This document shows positions 16,632-24,215 of a DNA stretch of 64,000 nucleotides, in pieces (the first letter of the stretch is position 1; each line of letters opens with the position of its first letter). A program made the translations under genes and the position numbers. The stretch is from JBBROS01 sp965199595 (lineage in GTDB: Bacteria; Pseudomonadota; Alphaproteobacteria; Acetobacterales; Acetobacteraceae): positions 3,162,001 to 3,226,000 of the forward strand of contig OZ241182.1 of assembly GCA_965199595.1 (NCBI GenBank), in the 5' to 3' direction. A model generated the notes under the pieces. That model made no database searches. It saw nothing but the letters and a program-made list of their open reading frames with translations, and was not told where the DNA came from.

Positions 16632-18338
16632 ATGCACCGAGGCCGCAACCTGAGCCGGGCCGCCCTGTTGGTCCTGACGACACTCTCCGCCTGTGCGGCC
16701 AGCGATTTCGGCTTCGACGACGCGCCGGGCCGCTCCAGCTTCAAGCCGACCGGGGCCTATGGCGCCTACCTGTCCGGCCGCTTCGCCGCCCAGGGGTCCG
16801 ACCTCAACGTCGCCGCCGACAAGCTGGAGATCGCGGCCAGGGACAGCGGTGTGCGGGAGGTCGCGCTCCAGGCGTTCATCGCCGCCGTGATGGCCGGGCG
16901 CAGCGACGCGGCGCGGCTGGCGGCCGAGCTGCCGGACAATCCGGTGGCCCAAATGGTGCTGGCCGATGCCGACGTGAAGGCCGGCCGGTGGGAAGATGCG
17001 GAGGCCCGCTTCGCCAGCCTGCCGCAACAGGGGCTGACCCAGGTGCTGCGCCCCCTGCTGATGGCCTGGGCGCAGGCCGGCGAGAAGCGCACCGCGGCCG
17101 CACTGGCCACCTTGCAGCCCTTCTACGAAGGCGGCCGGTTCCGCGGCGTCATGGCGCTGCACGCCGCCATGATCGCCGATCTGGGCCAGCAGACCCAGGA
17201 TGCGGCACGGCTCTACCGCGTCGCCCAGGTCGAGTACGGGCAGCTCAACCTGCGCCTCGGCATCGTGCTGGCCAGTTGGCAGGCGCGTCAGGGCCTGGTC
17301 AGCGAGGCGCAGCGCGTCGTGCGTGAACTCGCCGGCGGCAATGGCGAGCTGGGCATCGCCCGCCTGGCGCTCGAGGCCGATGTCAGCACGCCCGCCATCC
17401 GCAACGCCCGCGACGGCATCGCCGAGACCTACCTCGCTCTGGCCGCGACCCTGCGCCAGCAGAACGCCGCCGACACCGCCCAGGTGATGCTGCGCCTGGC
17501 GCTCGACATGCGGCCGGACTTCACCGCTGCCCGCCTGCTGCTGGCCGACATGCAGGACCAGGCCCGGCAGCGACAGGCGGCGCTCGACACGCTGCAGCCC
17601 GTCCCCTCATCGGACCCGCTGATCGCGGTGATCCGCCTGCGCCAGGCCGCCATCGAGGATGCGCTGGGCCGTACCGACGAATCCACCGCCCTGCTCGAGA
17701 CCCTGGCGCGCGAGTATCCGGACCGGTCGGAGCCGCTCACCCTCGCCGCCGACATCCTGCGCCGCAAGGGCCGGTTCGCCGACGCGATCGCCATCTACGA
17801 CCGCGCCATCGCCCGGGTCGGCACCCCCACCCGCTCCGCCTGGCCGCTGTTCTATGAGCGCGGCATCGCCCAGGAACGCGCCGGGCACTGGCCGCTGGCG
17901 GAGAGCGACTTCGAGTTCGCGCTGCAGCTGGCGCCGGACCAGCCGAGCATCCTGAACTATCTCGGCTATGCCTGGACCGAGCAGAACCGCAACCTGGACC
18001 GCGCCCACGAGATGATCCAGCGCGCGGTCAACCTGCGGCCCAACGAGGGCTCGTTCATCGACAGCCTGGGCTGGGTGCAGCTGAAACAGGGCGACGCACC
18101 CGGCGCCCTGAAGAACCTGGAACGCGCCATCGAGCTGCAGCCGGAGGACGCCGTGGTCAACGGACACCTGGGCGACGCCCTGGCCGCCGTGGGCCGCTGG
18201 CGGGAGGCGGTGTTCCAATGGCGCCGCGCGCTGACGCTGAAGCCGGAGCCCGAGGAGCTGCAACGGATCACCGCCCGCCTCAACGCGGCGCCCGGCGTCC
18301 TTCCAGCCGCGACCACCGCGCCGGTGCGGACCCCCTGA
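16632..18338 (+). CDS. tetratricopeptide repeat lipoprotein
   Basis: A 568-residue protein. A lipoprotein-type signal peptide ends LTTLSACAA (lipobox Cys near residue 21), followed by many TPR units. The last ones are best conserved: AYLSGRFAAQ near the N-terminus, then WTEQNRNLDRAHEMIQRAVNLRP and LGWVQLKQGDAPGALKNLERAI. It should sit in the outer membrane or periplasm as a scaffold; family members are widespread in Alphaproteobacteria next to ispE or ETF-QO, with no known partner. The ATG at 16632 is chosen because it gives the signal peptide; upstream in-frame codons belong to ETF-QO in another frame. The ispE ATG follows its stop codon directly. Confidence 0.85.
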   Translation: MHRGRNLSRAALLVLTTLSACAASDFGFDDAPGRSSFKPTGAYGAYLSGRFAAQGSDLNVAADKLEIAARDSGVREVALQAFIAAVMAGRSDAARLAAELPDNPVAQMVLADADVKAGRWEDAEARFASLPQQGLTQVLRPLLMAWAQAGEKRTAAALATLQPFYEGGRFRGVMALHAAMIADLGQQTQDAARLYRVAQVEYGQLNLRLGIVLASWQARQGLVSEAQRVVRELAGGNGELGIARLALEADVSTPAIRNARDGIAETYLALAATLRQQNAADTAQVMLRLALDMRPDFTAARLLLADMQDQARQRQAALDTLQPVPSSDPLIAVIRLRQAAIEDALGRTDESTALLETLAREYPDRSEPLTLAADILRRKGRFADAIAIYDRAIARVGTPTRSAWPLFYERGIAQERAGHWPLAESDFEFALQLAPDQPSILNYLGYAWTEQNRNLDRAHEMIQRAVNLRPNEGSFIDSLGWVQLKQGDAPGALKNLERAIELQPEDAVVNGHLGDALAAVGRWREAVFQWRRALTLKPEPEELQRITARLNAAPGVLPAATTAPVRTP

Positions 18339-19193
18339 ATGCCTGAGACTGCATTGCAGGAGGCGGCGCGGGCGAAGGTCAACCTCTACCTCCATGTCAC
18401 CGGCAAGCGGGCCGATGGCTACCACCTGCTGGACAGCCTGGCCGTGTTTCCCGGTGCCGCGGACCTGCTGACCGCGTCACCGTCCGATCGACTGAGCCTG
18501 ACCGTGCAGGGCCCGTTCGCCGCCGGGCTCGCGGCCGAACCCGGCAACCTGGTGCTGCGGGCAGCGGCAGCCTTGCAGTCCGCGGCCGGCGTAACGGAAG
18601 GCGCCGCCCTCACCCTCGACAAGCGATTGCCGATCGCCAGCGGGATCGGCGGCGGCTCGGCCGATGCCGCGGCTGCGCTGCGCCTGCTGTCCCGCCTCTG
18701 GCATCTCTCGGTCCCTCCGGCCGAACTGGCTGCCATTGCCACGACGCTGGGCGCCGACGTGCCCGTGTGCCTCGCCTCGCAACCGGCGCGGATGGGCGGC
18801 ATCGGCGAAGTGCTGGGCGTCGCACCCGGCCTGCCGGACTGCGGCATGGTGCTGCTGAACCCCGGTCTCGCCGTATCCACCCCCGAGGTGTTCGGCGCCC
18901 GGCGCGCCGGCTTCACCGGCCCGGCCGCGCTCCCGCCACACTGGCGGGACGCTGCCGCCATGGCGGAGGACCTGGTGCGGATGACCAACGACCTGGAGGC
19001 GCCCGCCCTCCTCTGCTGCCCCGCCATCGCGGAGGTGCTCACCTGGTTGCGGGCCGAACCCGGTTGCCTCCTGGCGCGCATGAGCGGCTCCGGCGCCACC
19101 TGCTTCGCCCTGTTCGCCACCGCATCCGAGGCGGACCGGGTGGCACGATCCGCGCCATCCACCTGGTGGCGATGGGGCGGCGGCTTGCGCTAG
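18339..19193 (+). CDS. ispE: 4-diphosphocytidyl-2-C-methyl-D-erythritol kinase
   Basis: A 284-residue GHMP kinase of the non-mevalonate isoprenoid pathway, phosphorylating CDP-ME at its 2-hydroxyl. ARAKVNLYLHVTGKRADGYHLLDSL is the substrate-binding N-terminus with the Lys of AKVN, PIASGIGGGSADAAAALR is the ATP-binding GHMP loop, and MSGSGATCFALF is the C-terminal glycine motif. Its ATG immediately follows the stop of the TPR lipoprotein, so the two are coupled. The C-terminus is slightly shorter than usual but ends in the family's WWRW segment. tRNA-Gln follows 31 bp after the stop. Confidence 0.95.
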   Translation: MPETALQEAARAKVNLYLHVTGKRADGYHLLDSLAVFPGAADLLTASPSDRLSLTVQGPFAAGLAAEPGNLVLRAAAALQSAAGVTEGAALTLDKRLPIASGIGGGSADAAAALRLLSRLWHLSVPPAELAAIATTLGADVPVCLASQPARMGGIGEVLGVAPGLPDCGMVLLNPGLAVSTPEVFGARRAGFTGPAALPPHWRDAAAMAEDLVRMTNDLEAPALLCCPAIAEVLTWLRAEPGCLLARMSGSGATCFALFATASEADRVARSAPSTWWRWGGGLR

Positions 19194-19224
19194 GCGCCCC
19201 GCTCACCTTATTGGAAGCAGCAGC

Positions 19225-19299
19225 TGGGGCGTCGCCAAGCGGTAAGGCAGCGGACTTTGAATCCGCCATTCGAAGGTTCGAATCCTTCCGCCCCAACCA
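19225..19299 (+). tRNA. tRNA-Gln (anticodon TTG)
   Basis: A 75-nt cloverleaf with an encoded CCA. The acceptor stem TGGGGCG pairs with CGCCCCA, the discriminator is A, the anticodon arm CGGACTTTGAATCCG has TTG in the loop, and the T arm contains GGTTCGAATCC. It decodes CAA. A GIY-YIG gene of foreign appearance lies next to its 3' end, an arrangement common at tRNA integration sites. Confidence 0.95.
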
Positions 19300-19450
19300 A
19301 TGTCTGCTCGCAACTTCAACCATATATCGAAATTTTGGTGATCCAGTGACAGCTAAAAAGTGTGCGTCCGGATACCTGTGGGACACCAGGCAAATCGGTT
19401 GACGGCGGCCGTGTCAGGCAACCGAGGTCGATTCTGTTTATCAAAAGTCG

Positions 19451-20161
19451 CTACTGGGACTTTCGCCGTCGAAAGGCAGCCACGTCCAGAGGGGTAAGCT
19501 TGAACCATTCCCCGTTTACCCGTCGGTCCGCAAAACGCCTGTGCCAGTAGGCTTCTATGCCCGGCGGATCATCTGTCCGAATGGCGTGCACCAGGGTCAC
19601 GGCCTCAGGCAGGGCAACGCGGACCTCCTTGATCCGACGCTCAAGCTCATTACTCCGCCCGATCTTGTGGTGCTTTCCAGATATCAGGAGGTAGACCATA
19701 CCGTCGGTCGGCAGGGTCGTAGCTGGCGCTTGAAGCTCGGTTTTCGGCTCGTGCGCTGGAAGCAAGGCTGCGATGTCGGAGAAGTCAGGGTCGTTCTCGG
19801 CAAGCTTGGCAAGCGCTGACAAGAGGGCTGTCCTGGTCGGGAAATGGCTCGCAATTGCACCCTTGCTTGGAAAGCCAGGATCATCTCGCCTACAAAGCTT
19901 CATCTCCGCTACTGTCGGAACCCGACCATATCGGCGGCACGCCTGCGCAATGTGAGCCACGACGTCGGTCGTTTCAAATCGCAGCTGCAACTTGTTGGCC
20001 TGAAACCCTGCATCAACGAGTGCATCGCTCCATCGCGCCCATATGACGCCGCTCCACTGATGCTCCCCTATACCAGTGCGACGCATGAACGACTGCTTGC
20101 CGGGTGGCTTCCCATCCATTGCCGCCAACTGGCGGATCTCAGCAATGATACGGTCCCGCAT
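19451..20161 (-). CDS. GIY-YIG nuclease family protein with homing-type N-terminal repeats
   Basis: The product has 236 residues. The C-terminal domain shows GMVYLLISGKHHKIGRSNELERRIKEV and EAYWHRRFADRRVNGEWFKL, the pattern of the T5orf172/MUG113 branch of GIY-YIG nucleases (Y, then G-K-G-R, R and E). The N-terminal half has segments such as RTGIGEHQWSGVIWARWSDALVDAGF and YGRVPTVAEM that resemble the DNA-binding repeats associated with homing endonucleases. I start at the ATG at 20159-20161, preceded by GAAAGGG; a TTG 21 bp upstream is possible. Its GC content is visibly lower than its neighbours. It lies next to tRNA-Gln and faces it, so horizontal arrival is likely. No partner gene is adjacent. 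Confidence 0.78.
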   Translation of the reverse strand: MRDRIIAEIRQLAAMDGKPPGKQSFMRRTGIGEHQWSGVIWARWSDALVDAGFQANKLQLRFETTDVVAHIAQACRRYGRVPTVAEMKLCRRDDPGFPSKGAIASHFPTRTALLSALAKLAENDPDFSDIAALLPAHEPKTELQAPATTLPTDGMVYLLISGKHHKIGRSNELERRIKEVRVALPEAVTLVHAIRTDDPPGIEAYWHRRFADRRVNGEWFKLTPLDVAAFRRRKSQ

Positions 20162-20337
20162 GGCGCGCCCTTTCGTTTTCAAACCGTAGCCCGGCCCTGC
20201 ATGGCGCGAAAGCCATGACGGCCCAGTAACGACCCTGCGTAACAGCGAAGCCCGGCCCGCGCCCGACCTCGTGGACCGGGACTTCCCCCGCAGCCGGGCC
20301 GGACCAGTCGTGGGTCGCTGCCGTCACCTTTGAGGAC
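20162..20337. other. spacer between the GIY-YIG gene and the NMO-side hairpin
   Basis: I see no convincing coding capacity. The stretch contains GC-rich short complementary segments but no clear promoter, tRNA or repeat. It marks the change from the lower-GC GIY-YIG gene back to typical GC content. Confidence 0.5.
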
Positions 20338-20383
20338 GCATCATCTTCTTTGCGGGATGCAAGGGCGTCCCGCGAGATGATGC
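20338..20383 (-). terminator. nested hairpin next to the nitronate monooxygenase stop
   Basis: GCATCATCT at 20338-20346 pairs with AGATGATGC at 20375-20383. Inside it GCGGGA pairs with TCCCGC. The structure abuts the stop codon of the gene read on the minus strand. There is no following T-run, so a simple intrinsic terminator is uncertain; it could also stabilise the 3' end of the mRNA. Confidence 0.45.
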
Positions 20384-21460
20384 TTAGGCCAGCAGCGCCT
20401 CCGCCTCCCGCCAGGCATCGCCGAGCACCTGCGCCGCCGGGGCCGCCCGTGCCAGCCCGGATGCCTGTCCGGCCCAGACCTGCATGCGTGCCACCTCCCC
20501 GCTGGCCTGACCGGCGGTGCGCATCGCCGCCGTCAGCGCGCGCTGGATCGGATAGGGCGCCGGGTCGGGGGCCGCCGAGCCTTTGGCCGCTCGCACGTAG
20601 TCGGTGGCGATGCTGCGTCCGGTACGGCCGCTGAAGGCACGGGTCAGGCAGGTGCCTTCGGGCGCCAGGCCCTCCAGCGCCGCGGCCCAGGCCGGGTGGG
20701 TCTGCGCCTCGGGGCAGCGCAGGAACCCGCTGCCGATCTGCGCCGCGCTCGCCCCCAGCGCCAGCACCGCCGCCACGCCCCGGCCATCGGCGATGCCGCC
20801 CGTGGCGATCACCGGCACCTTCACCGCATCCACCACCGCGGGCACCAATGCGAGGGTGCCCACCATGCCAGCCTCGGCCGCCGCGGCATCGAAGCAGCCG
20901 CGATGGCCGCCGGCCTCCATCCCCTGCGCCACCACCGCATCCGCCCCGGCCGCCACCGCCGCCCGTGCTTCCGCCACGGTCGACACGTTGGCGAACCAGG
21001 CGATGCCGCGTGCCTTCAGCCGGGTCACGAAGGCCGGGGGATACAGGCCCATGACCGAGGACACGATCGGCGGCCCGGCCTCCAGCATCGCCTCGCACTG
21101 CGCCGCGAAGTCCGGCGGCACCACCTCTGCCGCCTCGGCCGGAACCTCCGGGCCCCACTGGGCAAGGAAGCGGCGGATCTCCGCCTCGTGGTCCGGGTTT
21201 CGGTGCGGGGCCGGGTCGGGGATCCAGAGATTGACCTGGAACGGGCCGTTGCTGCCGCTGCGCATCGCCCGCGCCCAGGCCCCGATGGCCTCGGCCGACA
21301 GCAGCAGCGCGCCGCAGCTGCCAAGTCCCCCGGCGTTGGCCACGGCAATCGACAGACCCGGCGGGCACGCCCCCGCCATCGGCGCCAGCAGGATCGGCCG
21401 CTGCAAACCGAAGGCCGCGCAGAAGCTTGCGGCACGGGCGCGTGGGGCAAGGCGCGGCAT
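20384..21460 (-). CDS. nitronate monooxygenase family (2-nitropropane dioxygenase-like) flavoprotein
   Basis: A 358-residue FMN-dependent TIM-barrel protein. PILLAPMAGACPPGLSIAVANAGGLGS at the N-terminus is the family start, QGMEAGGHRG carries the catalytic-region His, and VPVIATGGIADGRGVAAVLALGASAAQIGS binds the phosphate of FMN. The C-terminal segment GQASGLARAAPAAQ is typical. It oxidises nitronates or reduces small electron acceptors; the physiological substrate is unknown. I use the ATG at 21458-21460; a longer frame upstream lacks family similarity. It lies divergently from a rutA-like remnant. Confidence 0.88.
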   Translation of the reverse strand: MPRLAPRARAASFCAAFGLQRPILLAPMAGACPPGLSIAVANAGGLGSCGALLLSAEAIGAWARAMRSGSNGPFQVNLWIPDPAPHRNPDHEAEIRRFLAQWGPEVPAEAAEVVPPDFAAQCEAMLEAGPPIVSSVMGLYPPAFVTRLKARGIAWFANVSTVAEARAAVAAGADAVVAQGMEAGGHRGCFDAAAAEAGMVGTLALVPAVVDAVKVPVIATGGIADGRGVAAVLALGASAAQIGSGFLRCPEAQTHPAWAAALEGLAPEGTCLTRAFSGRTGRSIATDYVRAAKGSAAPDPAPYPIQRALTAAMRTAGQASGEVARMQVWAGQASGLARAAPAAQVLGDAWREAEALLA

Positions 21461-21540
21461 GGGTTCAACTCCGAACGACGCCGCATGGTCGGCGGGTCGC
21501 GACGCGATGTCCAGCGGGGCTAACTGCCTATAACCTGAGC

Positions 21541-21945
21541 GCAACGGCGTTTTCGTTTTTTATTCCCGTCGGCAACAACGGCGGGCTGATCTCCACCACC
21601 TCCCTGCAATACATGCCCAGCTCCGACCTGAACCGCACCGTCGTGGAACAGGCGGAACGCTTCGGCTTCGACTTCGCGCCCTCCATGATCAAGCTGTGCG
21701 GCTATGGCGGGCCTTCGGGGTATTGGGACCACAACCTCGACCTGGAGGCGCTGGCCTGGCGCGACGGGCAGGCCGGCAACGACACCGTGAGAGATGCCAT
21801 CCCAGTCGCCGGCCGCTTCAACGTCGGGCTGGAAAAGCGGCTGCCGACCAACATGGGCACGCTGGCGGGGTCCTTCGCCAAGGCCGCCGGCCTGCTAAAC
21901 AAGCTGTCCGAGGAGCCGGGCGGCAGAATAGTACAGGGCCAGGAC
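21541..21945 (+). pseudogene. internally deleted remnant of a RutA-like flavin monooxygenase
   Basis: One reading frame gives FFIPVGNNGG, then QYMPSSDLNRTVVEQAERFGFDFAPSMIKL and GYWDHNLD. This is the N-terminus of the pyrimidine oxygenase RutA and related luciferase-like monooxygenases. Directly after it comes EALAWRDGQ and NMGTLAGSFAKAAGLLNKLSEEPGG, which belongs to the C-terminal quarter of the same family. The middle (about 200 residues, including the flavin-binding barrel) is missing, and there is no credible start codon or ribosome-binding site at the head. It is best read as a dead gene with an in-frame internal deletion. No other rut genes lie in the window. Confidence 0.7.
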
Positions 21946-21977
21946 CGGCACGATTTCCAGCCGCCAGGGCCCGAGCG

Positions 21978-22355
21978 TCAGGCGCGCTGGATCCAGTCCT
22001 CCAGCAGCGCGATGTTGCGCAGGTTCGCCTTGAACACCACGTCGAACAGGTCCCCCAGCAACGGCACCGCGCCGCCCACGACCTCGACCGCCACGTTCAC
22101 CAGCATCCGCCCGAGCAGCGCCGGTGGCGCGCCCATGCTCCGGGCCTCGTTGACGATGTAGAGCGACACCAGGCCCATCACGATGTCACCCATGGCGGGT
22201 GCGAGGCCGACCAGGCTGTTGATGCCGAAGCGGAACCGGGTGCCCGGCAGGCCGAACTGCGCATCCAGGAACCAGGCCAGCCTGCGAAGCCGGGCCAGCC
22301 GGGCCGCTGCATCGAGCGCGGGTCCGGCAGTGCTGGAAAAGGTGGCGGCAACCAT
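21978..22355 (-). CDS. DUF4112 domain-containing membrane protein
   Basis: This 125-residue protein matches DUF4112: LARLRRLAWFLDAQFGLPGTRFRFGINSLVGLAPAMGD, a short helix VMGLVSLYIVNEA, then NVAVEVVGGAVPLLGDLFDVVFKANLRN. The conserved GxxPxxGDxxD-type elements occur twice (LAPAMGD and VPLLGDLFD), suggesting two membrane re-entrant segments. No function is known. The ATG at 22355 has no strong ribosome-binding site. It is on the minus strand, 112 bp downstream of holC and convergent to the rutA-like remnant. Confidence 0.85.
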   Translation of the reverse strand: MVAATFSSTAGPALDAAARLARLRRLAWFLDAQFGLPGTRFRFGINSLVGLAPAMGDIVMGLVSLYIVNEARSMGAPPALLGRMLVNVAVEVVGGAVPLLGDLFDVVFKANLRNIALLEDWIQRA

Positions 22356-22467
22356 GTCGGGGCTCCGGGGGTTCGAGGACCGCGACCCATGTCATGTGGG
22401 CCGGGCCCGCGCGCAAGTGCCGGCGCCGCCGATATTTGCGCCCGGATATCACGCGGCGCGCTACCCG

Positions 22468-22911
22468 CTACCCGGCCTTTTCCCAGCCGGTGCCGGTCTG
22501 CCGCCAATAGGCCAGGTCGTGCCCGGCCTCCCGCGCCGCGGTCCAGCGGACCCGGGCCGCAGCCACGGCGGCCTCGTCCTGGCCGTCGAACAGGTCGAAC
22601 ACCCGCTCCCACCCGGCGAGGGGCGCCTGGGTGCCGTCCAGCAGGAACAGGAACCGGGCGCCGTTCGGGCACTCGATGGCCGGCGTGATCCAGATGGGCT
22701 GCAGCGCCGCGTGCCCGGTGCGGGCGCTGCCATGCGGCAGCCAGTCCGGCCGCTCCGCCGCCCACAGCGCCTTGTCCAGCACCGCCACCCGCGCCTCGGA
22801 CCCGGCCAGCACCACCGCGCGCTGACCGGCCGACAGCGTGCGGCCCAGCAGCTCCGGCAGCGCCTGGTCCGGCGTGGTGCGGGTGAGATGGTAGAAACCG
22901 ACCTGGCTCAT
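22468..22911 (-). CDS. holC: DNA polymerase III subunit chi
   Basis: The 147-residue product begins MSQVGFYHLTRTTPDQALPELLGRTL. It continues with GQRAVVLAGSEARVAVLDKALW, PDWLPHG and TPAIECPNGARFLFLLDG, the conserved HolC order, and ends WRQTGTGWEKAG, the typical chi C-terminus. Chi links the clamp loader to single-strand binding protein. I take the ATG at 22909-22911 rather than an upstream ATG at 22947, because the family starts at this point. In many relatives holC lies near pepA and lptF-lptG on one strand; here it is divergent from lptG, with 97 bp between the starts, and pepA and lptF are absent. Confidence 0.9.
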   Translation of the reverse strand: MSQVGFYHLTRTTPDQALPELLGRTLSAGQRAVVLAGSEARVAVLDKALWAAERPDWLPHGSARTGHAALQPIWITPAIECPNGARFLFLLDGTQAPLAGWERVFDLFDGQDEAAVAAARVRWTAAREAGHDLAYWRQTGTGWEKAG

Positions 22912-23008
22912 GCGGAGGGTGGTACAGACCCGCGCCGCCGCAGGCAACGCCCGGGATGGTGGGGGGGCCGGGTTTCCCCTGGCTGGCCCGAGGCGCTAGA
23001 GAGGCGCC

Positions 23009-24115
23009 ATGCCGGTCACGCTCTCCGTCTATATCGCACGCCAGTTCAGCCTCGCGGTGCTCGCGATGCTGGCGGCGCTGTCGGGCATCGTCAGCCTGTT
23101 CGACTTCATCGAGCTGCTGCGCCGCTCCGCCACCAAGCCCGACGCCACCTTCGGCCTGGTGGTCGGCATCGCCGGCCTGCGCCTGCCGTATGTGGCCATG
23201 CAGATCCTGCCCTTCGCCGTGCTGCTCGGCGGCATCCTGGCGTTCTGGCGGCTCACCCGGTCCTCGGAGCTGATCGTCGCCCGCGCCTCCGGGGTGTCCG
23301 CCTGGCAGTTCCTCGCCGCGCCTGTCGCCTGCGCCATCCTGCTCGGCGCCATCGCGACCGGCGCCGGAAGCCCGCTCTCCTCCGCCATGCTGTCCCGGGC
23401 GGAGACGCTGGACAACGCCTATCTCCGTACCTCCGGCGGGCCCACGGCGCTGGCGGGCGGCCAGCTGTGGCTGCGGCAGTCGGACCGGGAGCTGGACCCG
23501 CAGGGCATCGCCATCCTGCACGCCCGCAGCGTGCAGATGCGCGGCGACCACCTGGTGGCGCAGGATGTCAGCGTGTTCCGCCTCGACGGTTCGGACCACC
23601 TGCTGGCGCGGCTTGAAGCCACCCGCGCGGAACTCGATACCGGCAAATGGACCTTGAGCGGCACCCGGCGCATGTTGCCGGACAAGCTGCCGGAAGCCGC
23701 CGGAACCGTGTCGCTGCCCACGGACCTCACGGTCGGCCGGGTGCAGGACAGCTTCGCCAGCCCGGACACGCTGAGCGTCTGGACACTGCCGGACTTCATC
23801 GGCCTGCTGGAGCGGTCCGGCTTCTCCGCCATCCGCCACCGGCTGCGGTTCCAGGCGCTGCTGGCCATGCCGCTGCTGGCCGGCACCATGGCGCTGGTCT
23901 CGGCCGGGTTCAGCATGCGGGCGACGCGGCGCGGCGGCGTGGCGCAGATGATCGGCAGCGGTGTGGCCGCCGGGTTCGCGCTGTTCCTGGTCAGCAAGGT
24001 GGCGGAGGAGTTCGGGCAGTCGGGCGCCCTGCCGCCGGGCCTGGCCGCCTGGGCGCCGGCCGGCGCAGGGCTGATGCTGGCCATCGCGCTGCTGCTGCAT
24101 CTGGAAGATGGATGA
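23009..24115 (+). CDS. lptG: LPS export ABC transporter permease LptG
   Basis: A 368-residue permease of the YjgP/YjgQ family. MPVTLSVYIARQFSLAVLAMLAALSGIVSLFDFIELLRR (LptG-type first helix and the FDFIELLRR loop) is followed by two more helices to about residue 125. A periplasmic beta-jellyroll (130-270) follows, then three C-terminal helices with RFQALLAMPLLAGTMALVSAGFSMR. It extracts LPS from the inner membrane together with LptF and the LptB ATPase. No lptF precedes it, which is unusual; the FDFIELLRR loop favours LptG over LptF. It is directly followed by lptD. Confidence 0.9.
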   Translation: MPVTLSVYIARQFSLAVLAMLAALSGIVSLFDFIELLRRSATKPDATFGLVVGIAGLRLPYVAMQILPFAVLLGGILAFWRLTRSSELIVARASGVSAWQFLAAPVACAILLGAIATGAGSPLSSAMLSRAETLDNAYLRTSGGPTALAGGQLWLRQSDRELDPQGIAILHARSVQMRGDHLVAQDVSVFRLDGSDHLLARLEATRAELDTGKWTLSGTRRMLPDKLPEAAGTVSLPTDLTVGRVQDSFASPDTLSVWTLPDFIGLLERSGFSAIRHRLRFQALLAMPLLAGTMALVSAGFSMRATRRGGVAQMIGSGVAAGFALFLVSKVAEEFGQSGALPPGLAAWAPAGAGLMLAIALLLHLEDG

Positions 24116-24170
24116 GTGGTAAGGCGGGTTGTGCTTTTACCCGCGCCCCCTCCCCTGTATAGGAGCCGCC

Positions 24171-24215
24171 ATGCGTCCGGCTCCCCTTCCGACCTGGTTC
24201 CCATGCGACGGCTGA
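24171..24215 (+). CDS. candidate 14-codon leader ORF overlapping the lptD start
   Basis: An ATG at 24171, placed after AGGAGCCGCC, opens a 14-codon frame MRPAPLPTWFPCDG that stops with TGA at 24213-24215. The lptD ATG (24203) lies inside it in another frame and has no Shine-Dalgarno of its own. The geometry suggests that ribosomes translating the leader could reinitiate or be coupled to lptD. Leader translation is inferred; the peptide could be an accident of GC-rich sequence. Confidence 0.35.
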   Translation: MRPAPLPTWFPCDG

